64,000 nucleotides of DNA from an uncultured Bacteroidaceae bacterium (GCA_905233465.1 CAJOEI010000001.1:62001-126000), one strand, 5' to 3'. Counted from the first letter of the stretch, positions 8,212 to 17,044 are shown. Made by a program: numbers and translations. The notes: a model not told the origin generated them from the letters alone.

Positions 8212-9134
8212 AGGTTGTCCTCCTGTGTTTTAGATACGAAAGCCAGTGTGACGCCGTGTGTGTCAATGCTTTCTCCGGGCCACAACAGCAGTGTGGAGCC
8301 TGGAGCAACGCTGGTGCCGTCGGCCACAAGTGTGCCTTGCACGAGCGTGAAGCACTCCAGCGTCCGGCTTTCGTTGGTGTAGATGTTGACAGCAGGAACA
8401 TCTGCTGTCGTGGTGTTGGTGATTAGTTGTGTGCTATAGGTTTTCTCTTGTATTGGCTTGTCGTAGTATCGCCGCACTGCTGACTTAAGCTGTATGTTGA
8501 GTGCTGTCGTTGCCTTGTCCAAGTGCAGCTCGCGCTTGTTGCCTTGTGCGTCGGTGCGGTCGTAGTCGTAGAAACGGTATGTGAAGTCGGCGCCTTCCTC
8601 TATCTCGAAGACGAGGCTGCCGGCGGTGATGGCATGCAATGTTCCGGGTTCGACAAAGACATAGTCTCCGACCTGGACTGGCAGTGTGTCGGCCATCTCC
8701 ATGAATGCCCCCTGCGCAATCATCTCGTGCATCTGGTCGGCTGTGCGGCATGTGCAGCCGTTGATTATCGTGCCGGAGAGCGGTGCCTCGATGAAGTACC
8801 ACGATTCGCGCTTGCCGCGCGCGCGGCTCTCGAGGGCGTTGGCTGCACGGTCGTCGGGATGCACCTGTATGCTGAGGTTGTGCTGTGCTTCGGTCAGTGC
8901 CAGCGTCAGCGGAAAGTATTCGTATTGTGCGAGCCCTACGTCGTGTTTAATCAACGGGAACACTTCGTTGAGGCACTTGCCTTGGTGAGGGCCGTTGAGG
9001 ATCTCGTTGGAGATGCCCTCGCGGCAGTATAGCGAGTAGAGATGGCCTATGCTGTCACCTTCCACACCTGTGTAGCGGCTAATCTTTGGGCCGCCCCAGA
9101 TAGTGTTGTGTATGATTCTCTTGAGTATCAGCAT
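8208..9134 (-). CDS. manA: Mannose-6-phosphate isomerase, class I type
   Basis: The 308-residue cupin-fold enzyme interconverts fructose 6-phosphate and mannose 6-phosphate. Visible motifs are the N-terminal TIWGG, the zinc-site IQVHPDD, VEPGTLHAI, and EEGADFTYRFYDYDRTDAQG, all typical of Firmicutes/Bacteroidetes-type ManA. The start was placed at the ATG 9132-9134, whose first bases overlap the kdsA stop (ATGCTGA), because the longer frame would run 75 bases into kdsA. It is translationally coupled to kdsA and to the epimerase downstream. Mannose 6-phosphate feeds GDP-mannose and surface glycans, fitting the cell-envelope context. Confidence 0.88.
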   Translation of the reverse strand: MLILKRIIHNTIWGGPKISRYTGVEGDSIGHLYSLYCREGISNEILNGPHQGKCLNEVFPLIKHDVGLAQYEYFPLTLALTEAQHNLSIQVHPDDRAANALESRARGKRESWYFIEAPLSGTIINGCTCRTADQMHEMIAQGAFMEMADTLPVQVGDYVFVEPGTLHAITAGSLVFEIEEGADFTYRFYDYDRTDAQGNKRELHLDKATTALNIQLKSAVRRYYDKPIQEKTYSTQLITNTTTADVPAVNIYTNESRTLECFTLVQGTLVADGTSVAPGSTLLLWPGESIDTHGVTLAFVSKTQEDNL

Positions 9135-9913
9135 ATCTCCCTGATGCGCATAATCTGTCCTAACAGTGTCTGCAGCTGGTCGAGCCGCAGCATGCAGCTG
9201 CCGTCGCACAGAGCCGAAGGCGGGTCGTTGTGAACCTCCATGAACAGGCCTGAGAGCACGCCTGTTGCCACAGCGGCCTTGGCCAGATAGGGGACGTATT
9301 CGCTCTTGCCGCTGTTGCCGTAGTTGAAGCCGCCACCGCTGATCTGTACGCTGTGGGTGGCGTCAAAGAGCACGGGATAGCCCAGCTTAGAGAGCCGCAC
9401 CAGTCCCGTCATATCCACGACAAGATTGTTGTAGCCGAAGCAGTTGCCGCGCTCGCACAACATGAAGTTGCGGCATCCGAAGTGCTCCATCTTGCCAACG
9501 ACGTTGTTCATCTCCTCGGGGCTGCAGAACTGACCTTTCTTGATGTTCACGCAGCGGCCTGTGGCAGCTGCTGCCTGCAGGAGGTCGGTCTGTCGGCACA
9601 GGAAGGCGGGAATCTGCAGTATGTCCGCGACTTCAGCCACCGGCTGTGCCTGCTCTGGCAAATGTATGTCCGTGACAATCTTCACGCCCACGTCGGTCTT
9701 GGCCTTCTGCAGTATGCGCAATCCCTCGTCGAGCCCAGGGCCGCGGTAGTTGGTTGCCTTGGTGCGGTTGGCCTTGTCCCACGATGCCTTGAAATAGAAA
9801 TCTATATCGAATTGTGCGGCAATACGCTGCAAAGCCTCGGCCATATACATCACATTGTCCTCTGACTCAATCACACAGGGCCCGGCAAGCAGTTTAAACC
9901 TCGTATCTTTCAT
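9128..9913 (-). CDS. kdsA: 3-deoxy-8-phosphooctulonate synthase
   Basis: This 261-residue enzyme condenses phosphoenolpyruvate with arabinose 5-phosphate to make KDO 8-phosphate for the lipopolysaccharide core. It shows LLAGPCVIES, KASWDKANRTKATNYRGPGL, DIHLPEQA, the QIPAFLCRQTDLL block, CERGNCFGYNNLVVDM and FDATHSVQ. The first frame codon is a TTG, but a promoter -7 box overlaps it, so the ATG at 9913 is the start. It is the first gene of the operon kdsA-manA-epimerase-kdsC. The Cys in GPCVIES and the general pattern do not settle whether the enzyme is metal dependent. Confidence 0.95.
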   Translation of the reverse strand: MKDTRFKLLAGPCVIESEDNVMYMAEALQRIAAQFDIDFYFKASWDKANRTKATNYRGPGLDEGLRILQKAKTDVGVKIVTDIHLPEQAQPVAEVADILQIPAFLCRQTDLLQAAAATGRCVNIKKGQFCSPEEMNNVVGKMEHFGCRNFMLCERGNCFGYNNLVVDMTGLVRLSKLGYPVLFDATHSVQISGGGFNYGNSGKSEYVPYLAKAAVATGVLSGLFMEVHNDPPSALCDGSCMLRLDQLQTLLGQIMRIREIC

Positions 9914-9940
9914 ATAATGACTATTATCTACTGTTGGCTG

Positions 9941-9948
9941 CAAAAATA
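9941..9948 (-). promoter_or_regulatory. kdsA operon promoter -7 box
   Basis: Read on the minus strand this is TATTTTTG, matching TAnnTTTG, about 28 bases before the kdsA ATG. It decides the kdsA start because a longer protein would begin inside the promoter. Confidence 0.65.
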
Positions 9949-10069
9949 ACTACTATCGCAGACATTGGCAAGAAAAATATGTTTTATTTTCACAATTTCA
10001 CAATTATCAACTTTCGGAAAATGGGCTTGTAGCCTACATCGTCAGAAGTCCAGACGTGGATAAAGAAAA

Positions 10070-10104
10070 GGTACACATGATTCGACAATCAAATCATGTG
10101 TACC
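10070..10104 (-). terminator. metK terminator
   Basis: A perfect 13-bp stem, GGTACACATGATT with its complement, surrounds a short loop. On the minus strand it is followed by TTTTCTTT, so it should end the metK transcript, whose stop is about 45 bases upstream. Confidence 0.8.
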
Positions 10105-10147
10105 TTGTATGTGCTAAGTCAGCGTTCGGCGGTTGTGCCTTACGTGG

Positions 10148-11434
10148 CTATTTGATGTTGAATGCTTGCTTTATGGCCTCTACGTAGTCGAGCTTTTCCC
10201 ATGTGAAGAGTTCCACTTCAAGCGTGATGTCGGGCTTGTAGAGGCTGTGGAACGTCTTGACCTTACGCTCCGGCGTGCGTCCCATGTGGCCGTATGCAGC
10301 TGTCTCCTCATAGATGGGTTGGCGCAGTTTGAGGCGTTGCTCTATTGCGTGTGGGCGGAGGTCGAAGATGCGCGTGATGGCCTGTGCTATCTGCGGGTCG
10401 CTCTCCTTGACATGGCTTGTGCCGTAAGTGTTGACGTAAATGCTCACAGGCTCTGCCACCCCGATGGCGTAGGAAAGTTGCACCAGCATCTCGTCAGCAA
10501 CGCCTGCGGCCACCATGTTCTTGGCAATGTGTCGGGCGGCGTATGCTGCCGAACGGTCTACCTTAGACGGGTCTTTGCCAGAGAATGCTCCTCCGCCGTG
10601 TGCACCGCGACCGCCGTAGGTGTCTACGATTATCTTGCGGCCTGTGAGGCCGGTGTCTCCGTGTGGTCCACCGATGACGAATTTGCCAGTCGGGTTGACG
10701 TGGTACTTGATATCATCGTTGAAGAGTGCTCGCACGGCAGGGTTCTTAATGCTTTCGATGACACGTGGCATGAGAATCTGGCGCACGTCGCGACGGATCT
10801 GGTCGAGCATGCGTTGGTCAGCCTGCAGCTGGTTGCCGTCGAAGGCTTGTATGAAATCATCATGCTGCGTGCTGACCACGATGGTGTCAATGCGCAGCGG
10901 GTGATTGTTGTCGTCGTACTCTATGGTGACCTGGCTCTTGGCGTCAGGACGCAGATATGTCATCTCGTGTCCTTCGCGACGTATGTCGGCCAGCACGAGG
11001 AGTATGCGGTGTGCGAGGTCGAGCGCCATAGGCATGTAGTTCTCGGTCTCGTTGGTGGCATAACCGAACATCATGCCCTGGTCGCCAGCGCCTTGATCCA
11101 TTGGATCCTCGCGCTCAACACCACGGTTTATGTCGGGGCTTTGCTCGTGTATAGCGCTGAGGACGCCGCACGAGTTGGCTTCGAACATGTATTCAGCACG
11201 GGTGTAGCCTATGCGTCGTATGGTCTGACGTGCTACCTCCGAGAGGTCGACGTATGCTTTGGATTTGACTTCTCCTGCCAGGACGACTTGTCCTGTGGTG
11301 ACGAGTGTCTCGCATGCTACTTTGGATTGTGGATCGAATGCGAGCATGTTGTCGAGCACGGCATCACTTATCTGATCGGCGACTTTGTCAGGATGTCCTT
11401 CGCTGACGGATTCGGATGTGAAGAGGTATGGCAT
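10148..11434 (-). CDS. metK: S-adenosylmethionine synthase
   Basis: The 428-residue protein makes S-adenosylmethionine from methionine and ATP. It begins with the family hallmark [20 protein letters not shown], has [12 protein letters not shown], and the phosphate-binding [16 protein letters not shown]. The length suits Bacteroidetes MetK, slightly longer than the E. coli enzyme. The ATG at 11434 begins right at the conserved N-terminus. Upstream lie two copies of an AT-rich plus palindrome element and a consensus -7 box. SAM made here supplies neighbours in the window such as QueA and MiaB. Confidence 0.97.
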   Translation of the reverse strand: MPYLFTSESVSEGHPDKVADQISDAVLDNMLAFDPQSKVACETLVTTGQVVLAGEVKSKAYVDLSEVARQTIRRIGYTRAEYMFEANSCGVLSAIHEQSPDINRGVEREDPMDQGAGDQGMMFGYATNETENYMPMALDLAHRILLVLADIRREGHEMTYLRPDAKSQVTIEYDDNNHPLRIDTIVVSTQHDDFIQAFDGNQLQADQRMLDQIRRDVRQILMPRVIESIKNPAVRALFNDDIKYHVNPTGKFVIGGPHGDTGLTGRKIIVDTYGGRGAHGGGAFSGKDPSKVDRSAAYAARHIAKNMVAAGVADEMLVQLSYAIGVAEPVSIYVNTYGTSHVKESDPQIAQAITRIFDLRPHAIEQRLKLRQPIYEETAAYGHMGRTPERKVKTFHSLYKPDITLEVELFTWEKLDYVEAIKQAFNIK

Positions 11435-11442
11435 GGGGATTG

Positions 11443-11500
11443 GACACGGCCTGCGGCCGTAGTTAAAAGTTTATAGTTTAATGTTTAAAGTTTAAAGAAG
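11443..11500 (-). repeat. AT-rich plus palindrome leader element, copy before metK
   Basis: On the minus strand, AT-rich units of the AACTTTAAAC kind run into ACGGCC-GCA-GGCCGT, ending about 10 bases before the metK ATG. It lies in the transcribed leader, so the hairpin could mask or space the start codon. Confidence 0.55.
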
Positions 11501-11507
11501 TGGGCTG

Positions 11508-11515
11508 CAAAGATA
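11508..11515 (-). promoter_or_regulatory. metK promoter -7 box
   Basis: TATCTTTG on the minus strand fits TAnnTTTG and lies about 75 bases before the metK start, leaving the repeat element within the mRNA leader. Confidence 0.6.
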
Positions 11516-11522
11516 CAAATTA

Positions 11523-11580
11523 GGCACGGCCTATGGCCGTAGTTTAAAGTTTATGGTTTAAAGTTTAAAGATTATTGTTT
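11523..11580 (-). repeat. AT-rich plus palindrome element, second copy upstream of metK
   Basis: The same arrangement as the copy next to metK: AACTTTAAAC-like units followed by ACGGCC-ATA-GGCCGT on the minus strand. This copy sits upstream of the metK -7 box, so it is probably not in the metK mRNA; it lies between the PAP2 stop and the promoter. Confidence 0.5.
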
Positions 11581-11613
11581 AATCCTTATGTGAAATTAGT
11601 ATTATTTAACAGC

Positions 11614-12231
11614 CTATGACCACGGAATAATGATTCCTATGAACCCGCATATTGTTCCGACCAATGCACCTGTAGTGACTTGTGCGAGTGTGTGTTGGCG
11701 CAGTAGCATTCGGCTGGTGCCCACAAGGCCTGTGACGAGAATGCTTAAGCATAGCCAGGGTAGCGGGTTGAATGAGAAGAGTATGCCGAAGGCAACGAGC
11801 GCTCCACACACGGCGCCTGCTCCCGCCGAGTGCGTCGATATTTTCCAGAATATGTTGATTATTGCGCATGTGACTTGTATCATGAGAGCAGAGATGATGA
11901 TGCCTCTCATGTATGTCGGCAGGTGGAACTGTGACAGGATGTGCAGCGTGAAGACATAGTAGAGGATGCCTATCATGTATGGGAAATAGCGGTTCTGGCG
12001 GTGGCGCAGCAGATGCAGTGGGAGGCCGTTGAGGTGTCGCCAGATGCGCACAGTCCACCGTGGCAGCAGCACGGTGCCGAGCAGAACAAGTGTGAGGACG
12101 CTGGCCTTGTACTGCCAAGGCATGAGGCTCATGTATGTGAACAGGAACAGGACAAGGAACCCGACCACCGGAAAGTATTGTGGCCGGAACATGCCTGATA
12201 GCAGTCTGGATATGGTGAGAAAGGTGTGCAT
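11614..12231 (-). CDS. PAP2-family membrane phosphatase
   Basis: A 205-residue protein with about five or six hydrophobic segments. It keeps two of the three PAP2 phosphatase motifs in recognisable form: WKISTHSAGAGA, corresponding to K..PSGH, and SRMLLRQHTLAQV, corresponding to SRxxxxxHxxxD. The Asp of the last motif is replaced by Gln, and the RP of the first motif is not seen, as in many Bacteroidetes members. Such enzymes remove phosphate from lipid phosphates (lipid A, undecaprenyl diphosphate, phosphatidylglycerophosphate). I use the ATG at 12231; the longer frame starts with a GTG two codons earlier. It lies between rpoN and metK on the same strand. Confidence 0.75.
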   Translation of the reverse strand: MHTFLTISRLLSGMFRPQYFPVVGFLVLFLFTYMSLMPWQYKASVLTLVLLGTVLLPRWTVRIWRHLNGLPLHLLRHRQNRYFPYMIGILYYVFTLHILSQFHLPTYMRGIIISALMIQVTCAIINIFWKISTHSAGAGAVCGALVAFGILFSFNPLPWLCLSILVTGLVGTSRMLLRQHTLAQVTTGALVGTICGFIGIIIPWS

Positions 12232-12270
12232 GGACACGGCCTGGGGCCGTAGTTGAGAGTTGAAAGTGTC
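12232..12270 (-). repeat. AT-rich plus palindrome element at the PAP2 start
   Basis: On the minus strand, TTCAACTCTCAACT is followed by ACGGCC-CCA-GGCCGT and the PAP2 ATG comes within four bases. This is the same element type as before metK. Confidence 0.5.
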
Positions 12271-12272
12271 GA

Positions 12273-13793
12273 TTAATTATTTAGGAAAGACTTTCTTAGT
12301 CTTGCGACGGGGAAACCTATCTGTGTTCTGTATTTTGCCACAGTGCGGCGTGCGACATCATATCCTTTTTGTCTGAGCATCTCGGTGAGTGTGTCGTCTG
12401 GCAGTGGATTGGTCTTGTCTTCGGCATCGATGAGCTCCTTGATGGTAGCTTTGATGTGTCTCACGCTGACGTCGTCGCCGTCTTTGCGTGCGGCGGTGGT
12501 GAAGAACCACTTGAGAGGCATGATGCCATAGTTGGTCTGCACCCATTTGCTGGCGCTGACGCGGCTGACGGTGGAGATATGCAGCGATGTGAGTCCAGCC
12601 ACGTCGTCGAGTGTCATCGGGCGCAGCAACGTCTCGTCGCCTGTCTCGAAGTATGGCCGTTGCAGTTGTATGATGGCTTTCATGGTGGCGGTGAGGTTGC
12701 GTCGCCGTTGCTGTATGGCTTCGATGAAACCTCGGGCTTTGTCCACGCGTTGGCGGATGTATGTCAGTCCTTCTCGCTGTGACCGGCTCTGTGTGGTTTG
12801 CTGTTTGTTCTGTTCTTCGAGCTGTGTGAGCAGCGTCTGGTCTTCTGGGCTGACGATGAGGGTGGGCACGTTGGGCTCGTTGAGCGTCATCGTGATGTTG
12901 CCGTATGGATCAGTCTCGACGATGAAGTCTGGTGTAATCTGTTGTATGTTGCGGCCCACGGCTTCGCCCATAGAACTGCCTGGACGTGGGTTGAGGCGTC
13001 GCACTTCGTGCTGGAGTCTGGCCGTCTGGGCATCGGTGAGGTGCATGCGCGCCTTGATCTTATCCCATCGGCGTAGCATGAGGAGGTCGAAGTTCTTCTG
13101 CAGGAGTGTGAGCATCTCTTCTCTCATGGCTGTGTCGCGTTGGGCGGAGTGCCGCACTTGCAGTATGAGGCACTCCTGCAGCGACCTTGCGCCCACACCT
13201 GCTGGCTCGAAGTTCTGCAAGATGCTGAGTACGCTTTCCAGCTCGGTCTCGTTGGTGATGATATTGTGATATACTTCGAGCTCGTCTTTGATTTGTGTCA
13301 GCGACACCCTCAGCAGTCCGTCGTCGTCAAGCGAGCCGATGATGTAGTGAATGAGTTGCTGCTGATGTTCTGTGAGGTTGAAGAGTCCTGTCTGCTCTTC
13401 CAGTTGGTCGTAGAATGACTGTGCCTCTCCGTCTATGGCGTCGATGATGCCTCGACGTGAAGTTGTAGGCTGGTTGTCGGGTATGTCGTCAGGATTGCTG
13501 TAGTCGGCACGTTGGTCGGCCAGTGATGCGGCCTCGGTAGAGTAGTCATCAAGTGTGCTGTCGTCGGCGTAGCTGTCGCCGGCTTCGTCTGAAGTGGCGC
13601 TGTGCGCACTATCGGCATCGTAGCTGTCGTTGTCGGATTGTGTAGAGAGTGTAGGATTCTCTTTCAGCTCAATGTCTATGCGCTCAGCAAGAGCCTCGAT
13701 AGGCATCTCTGTCAGCCGCGCCACAAGAAGCTGTTGTGGCGTGAGGGTCTGCACCTGTGTCTGGACTTGTACTCCAGTCTGAGAGTAGTTCAT
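12273..13793 (-). CDS. rpoN: RNA polymerase sigma-54 factor
   Basis: The 506-residue protein directs RNA polymerase to -24/-12 promoters and needs AAA+ activators. The N-terminal activator-interacting region is rich in Gln and Leu (QTQVQTLTPQQLLVARLTEMP), then comes an acidic linker (residues ~50-110) rich in Asp and Ser, the core-binding region, a helix-turn-helix, and at the C-terminus the RpoN box ARRTVAKYRTQI. Length and order are standard. No activator gene is visible in the window. The gene precedes the PAP2 gene on the minus strand, with the repeat element between them. Confidence 0.96.
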   Translation of the reverse strand: MNYSQTGVQVQTQVQTLTPQQLLVARLTEMPIEALAERIDIELKENPTLSTQSDNDSYDADSAHSATSDEAGDSYADDSTLDDYSTEAASLADQRADYSNPDDIPDNQPTTSRRGIIDAIDGEAQSFYDQLEEQTGLFNLTEHQQQLIHYIIGSLDDDGLLRVSLTQIKDELEVYHNIITNETELESVLSILQNFEPAGVGARSLQECLILQVRHSAQRDTAMREEMLTLLQKNFDLLMLRRWDKIKARMHLTDAQTARLQHEVRRLNPRPGSSMGEAVGRNIQQITPDFIVETDPYGNITMTLNEPNVPTLIVSPEDQTLLTQLEEQNKQQTTQSRSQREGLTYIRQRVDKARGFIEAIQQRRRNLTATMKAIIQLQRPYFETGDETLLRPMTLDDVAGLTSLHISTVSRVSASKWVQTNYGIMPLKWFFTTAARKDGDDVSVRHIKATIKELIDAEDKTNPLPDDTLTEMLRQKGYDVARRTVAKYRTQIGFPVARLRKSFLNN

Positions 13794-13840
13794 AATTCAC
13801 AATTCAATATTGACAATTGCCAGTATATGCCGTCGTTATG

Positions 13841-14854
13841 TCAGAAACGCCAATATATCTGTATGTCAGCATTATGGTAGTGGCGGTCGGCTGCGGCGCG
13901 ATCGTCGGCAAACGCCCAGTTGGCTTGCAACATAAGGTTCATGTGGGGCGTGTGTTGCAGCGACAGCCCGTAGAGATTCTTGGACTGTGTCCAGCTCTTG
14001 GCTTCACGATAGACATCGTAGTGCGCAAACAGTCGTGTCCGCTTCCATGATGGCGTGCCCACTATGGCGTACCAGCCATCAGCCTTGCCGTTGGCGTTGT
14101 CGGCGGCGAATTCGGCTCGTGCTGTCCATCGGCCGTTGTAGTTGGCTCCTATGGCAAAACGGCGTCGCTCGTGGGTTTGGTTGTTGTTGTCAACATAGTT
14201 TCCAGTCCATGCGAATGTGCCTATCTGCAGTTCTTTGATTGGCGCCACCCACAGCCCTCCGATGACGTCCTTGCGGGTGTTGCGGTCGGAGAAATTGATG
14301 CCTTGGCCTGTGAAGATGCCTGCCTGATAGTGCAGCCAGCGGTGTCCGTCGTGCTGTGACTTGAAGAGGTCGCCTTGAAGCTGAAAGCCGAAGTCGCGTC
14401 CGTTGCTGGCGTGTTCGCCCGTGCGGTCGTTGAAGCCTGCAAGACGCTTGGTCACCTGTGCGTAATCGCCGCGTCCCAGCAGCCAAGGGTGCATGGGGTT
14501 CTCGAAGGTGAATGGGCGCTTGAACTGTCCGACCTTCACACGCATCTCTTTCCAGTGCTGCCATTCTACCCATGCATCAACCAGTCTTGGGCCGTTGATG
14601 CCGCTGGTGTTGCCGTTGAGTTGCATCTGCACTTTCATGGCAAAGTCTCCGAGGCGGCTGTCAACATACAGTCGTAGCAGTCGCAGACTCATGTCCACTT
14701 GTTTGGCTGCATCGTCATTGGTCGTGGCTTCGAACTTGCTGATGGCATAGCCGCCAAAGGATGTGTTCTGCACGAGGTCATCCTTCAGTGATTGGGCACT
14801 CAGTGGCAGCGCTGTCAGTAGTGCTATATATATAATAAGGTGTAGCCTGTTCAT
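13841..14854 (-). CDS. Outer-membrane porin, OprO/OprP-like
   Basis: A 337-residue secreted beta-barrel protein. The signal peptide is MNRLHLIIYIALLTALPLSAQS, so the ATG at 14854 was chosen over an earlier codon at 14881. The mature part has alternating short hydrophobic strands with aromatic ends, phrases such as RVKVGQFKRPFTFENP, typical of phosphate-selective porins O and P, and ends with IQIYWRF, a C-terminal Phe as in many outer-membrane barrels. Substrate specificity cannot be inferred. It follows lgt on the same strand with an AACTTTC-type tandem repeat between them. Confidence 0.8.
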   Translation of the reverse strand: MNRLHLIIYIALLTALPLSAQSLKDDLVQNTSFGGYAISKFEATTNDDAAKQVDMSLRLLRLYVDSRLGDFAMKVQMQLNGNTSGINGPRLVDAWVEWQHWKEMRVKVGQFKRPFTFENPMHPWLLGRGDYAQVTKRLAGFNDRTGEHASNGRDFGFQLQGDLFKSQHDGHRWLHYQAGIFTGQGINFSDRNTRKDVIGGLWVAPIKELQIGTFAWTGNYVDNNNQTHERRRFAIGANYNGRWTARAEFAADNANGKADGWYAIVGTPSWKRTRLFAHYDVYREAKSWTQSKNLYGLSLQHTPHMNLMLQANWAFADDRAAADRHYHNADIQIYWRF

Positions 14855-14867
14855 CGTGCGCACGCAA

Positions 14868-14918
14868 CTTTCAACTTTCAACTCTCAACTTTCAACTCTC
14901 AACTACGACTGCAAGCCG
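14868..14918. repeat. AACTTTC tandem repeat with degenerate palindrome overlapping the lgt stop
   Basis: Seven-base units AACTTTC/AACTCTC are repeated about five times, followed by AACTACGACTGCAAGCCGTGTC, a degenerate form of the AACTACGGCC...GGCCGTGTC element. Here it overlaps the last codons of lgt, so the lgt C-terminus (RHGLQS) is encoded by the element. Confidence 0.5.
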
Positions 14919-15817
14919 TGTCTACTCCCACGCCACACCCAGTAGCCACCGACAAGGATAAAGGGCACGGAGAGTAACTGGCCCATGTTGAATATCATTC
15001 CATTCTCAAATGACACTTGCACTTCCTTGGTGTATTCGATGAAGAACCTGAATGTGAAGATAAGGAAGATGCAGAGTCCGAAGAAATAGCCTGTTCCGAC
15101 GCGCTGCGGATGGCGGCGGTAGATGATCCATCCGATGACGAAGAACGTCAGGTATGCCAGTGCCTCATACAACTGTCCCGGGTGTCGCGGAAGCTGATCC
15201 ACTTGTTCGAAGATGAACGCCCAAGGCACGTCGGTGGGTTTGCCTATGATCTCGCTGTTCATCAGGTTGCCCATGCGGATGGCGGCTGCACATAGCGGTG
15301 TGACAATGCCAATGTTGTCAATTACAGTGAGGTATGGCACCTTCATGCGGCGCGAATATAGCCATAGGGCGAAGATGAAGGCTATCGTTCCGCCATGACT
15401 GGCCAGTCCCGTGTAGCCGATGAACTTCCACGAGCCGTCGGCCATGAAGCGTATGGGTAGGAACATCTCTATCACATGCTTTCCTGACGAGAGGAAATAG
15501 CCTGGCTCATAGAACAGGCAGTGACCGAGGCGTGCACCGATGAGTATTCCGAGGAATGAGTATATGAATAGCGGTTCGAACTTCTCGTCGGGGATGTTTT
15601 GTTCCTTGAAGAGCTTGGCCTCAAGCACGAACACGCTTAACAGTCCTATGCACCAGCACAGCGAATACCATCGTATGCCGAAGCTGCCTATGGCCAATGC
15701 TACGGGGTCGGGATTCCAATGGATAAAGAGAAGAGGCCCTCCCCCCGCCATCCCAGCTAGGGATGAGAGCATGGAGGGAAGAGCGTTTGACATGAGTGCC
15801 TGTATACTGCTAATCAT
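14903..15817 (-). CDS. lgt: Prolipoprotein diacylglyceryl transferase
   Basis: Lgt moves a diacylglyceryl group from phosphatidylglycerol to the lipobox Cys of prelipoproteins in the inner membrane. The protein shows about seven membrane helices, IRWYSLCWCIGLL, GARLGHCLFYEP, the catalytic-region GLASHGG, IRMGNLMNSEIIG and HPGQLYEAL. The frame from 15817 gives 304 residues, about 30 more than usual at the N-terminus; that extension is encoded by a nested palindrome (15737-15778), so the real start may be the ATG at 15751, just before LLFIHWNPDP. The lipoproteins at 24 kb and 31 kb are likely substrates. Confidence 0.93.
   Translation of the reverse strand: MISSIQALMSNALPSMLSSLAGMAGGGPLLFIHWNPDPVALAIGSFGIRWYSLCWCIGLLSVFVLEAKLFKEQNIPDEKFEPLFIYSFLGILIGARLGHCLFYEPGYFLSSGKHVIEMFLPIRFMADGSWKFIGYTGLASHGGTIAFIFALWLYSRRMKVPYLTVIDNIGIVTPLCAAAIRMGNLMNSEIIGKPTDVPWAFIFEQVDQLPRHPGQLYEALAYLTFFVIGWIIYRRHPQRVGTGYFFGLCIFLIFTFRFFIEYTKEVQVSFENGMIFNMGQLLSVPFILVGGYWVWRGSRHGLQS
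15737..15778. repeat. Nested palindrome inside the lgt 5' end
   Basis: CCCTCC (15737-15742) pairs with GGAGGG (15773-15778) around an inner stem ATCCC (15750-15754)/GGGAT (15760-15764). It encodes the extra N-terminal residues of Lgt. Another GC palindrome (CCTCCC-TTG-GGGAGG) lies upstream near 15868-15885. Confidence 0.55.
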
Positions 15818-15911
15818 TTTATGTTTATCTTCTTATGGTATTATGTACATTAGTAACTCCCTTCTCCCCTCCCTTGGGGAGGGGTCGGGGGTGGGCTGCT
15901 GGGTCTGCTGC

Positions 15912-17015
15912 TTACACATTAAACCTGAAGTGCATGATATCTCCGTCCTGAACGACATAGTCCTTGCCTTCAACGCCCATCTTGCCCGCTTCTCGCACTG
16001 CGGCCTCAGAGCCATAGTGTATGTAGTCGTCATACTTGATGACTTCGGCGCGGATAAAGCCTTTCTCGAAGTCGGTGTGTATGACTCCAGCGCACTGTGG
16101 TGCCTTCCATCCGTTGCGGAAAGTCCATGCCTTCACCTCCATCTCACCGGCTGTGATGAATGTCTTGAGGCCCAGCAGCGAGTAGATGGCTTTGATGAGG
16201 CGGTCACAGCCGCTTTCTGTCAGTCCCATGTCCTCGAGGAACATTTGCTTCTCCTCGTAGCTCTCAAGCTCCGCGATGTCGGCTTCGGTCTGTGCGCTGA
16301 TGATGAGCAGTGCAGCATCTTCGTCCTTTATGGCTTCACGCACAGCATCCACATATTTGTTGCCAGTGGCAGCCGAAGCGTCGTCGACGTTGCAGACATA
16401 GAGCACGGGCTTGGTTGTCAGCAGAAACAGATTGCGTGCTGCAGTCTGCTCGTCCTCGGTCTCAAATGTCACTGTGCGTGCGCTGCGGCCCTCAACAAGA
16501 GCGGCCTTGTATGCTTCGAGCACAGAGAGCTCCACTTTGGCCTGCTTGTCTCCACCCACTCGGGCTTGCTTCTCAACACGCTGCATGCGGGATTCCACGG
16601 TCTCGAGATCCTTCAGCTGCAGCTCTGTGTCGATGATTTCCTTGTCGCGCACGGGATCGACGGAGCCGTCAACATGTACGATGTTATCGTCGTCGAAGCA
16701 ACGCAGCACATGTATGATGGCATCGCATTCGCGTATGTTGCCCAGAAACTGGTTGCCCAGCCCTTCGCCCTTTGATGCACCCTTGACGAGTCCTGCGATA
16801 TCAACAATCTCGCATGTCGCCGGCACGATGCGTCCGGGATGAACGAGTTCGGCCAGACGTGTGAGCCTTTCGTCGGGAACGGTGATTTGTCCCATCTGTG
16901 CGTCGATGGTGCAGAACGGGAAATTAGCTGCCTGAGCCTTTGCGCTTGACAGACAGTTGAAGAGTGTGCTTTTGCCCACATTGGGCAGTCCCACTATACC
17001 AGCTTTCAATGCCAT
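15912..17015 (-). CDS. ychF: Redox-regulated P-loop ATPase YchF/OLA1
   Basis: The 367-residue protein is the conserved ribosome-associated ATPase of the Obg-like family. It has the P-loop GLPNVGKS at residues 8-15, NFPFCTID, the switch II region [20 protein letters not shown], a NVDD element in place of NKxD (explaining ATP preference in the family), a coiled-coil insert, and a C-terminal TGS domain with [15 protein letters not shown]. The ATG at 17015 fits the standard N-terminus MALKAGIVG. It has its own -7 box upstream. Confidence 0.96.
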   Translation of the reverse strand: MALKAGIVGLPNVGKSTLFNCLSSAKAQAANFPFCTIDAQMGQITVPDERLTRLAELVHPGRIVPATCEIVDIAGLVKGASKGEGLGNQFLGNIRECDAIIHVLRCFDDDNIVHVDGSVDPVRDKEIIDTELQLKDLETVESRMQRVEKQARVGGDKQAKVELSVLEAYKAALVEGRSARTVTFETEDEQTAARNLFLLTTKPVLYVCNVDDASAATGNKYVDAVREAIKDEDAALLIISAQTEADIAELESYEEKQMFLEDMGLTESGCDRLIKAIYSLLGLKTFITAGEMEVKAWTFRNGWKAPQCAGVIHTDFEKGFIRAEVIKYDDYIHYGSEAAVREAGKMGVEGKDYVVQDGDIMHFRFNV

Positions 17016-17036
17016 TGTTTACGTGTTTTGAGGTTG

Positions 17037-17044
17037 CAAAAGTA
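17037..17044 (-). promoter_or_regulatory. ychF promoter -7 box
   Basis: TACTTTTG on the minus strand lies 22 bases before the ychF ATG and matches TAnnTTTG. Confidence 0.55.

Noticed and set aside
10133-11476. Plus-strand open frame of 447 codons over metK
   Set aside because: It mirrors metK throughout; Cys/Val/His-rich composition and lack of motifs show a shadow frame.
15540-16775. Plus-strand open frame of 411 codons over lgt and ychF
   Set aside because: It crosses two real genes on the other strand and has no domain pattern.
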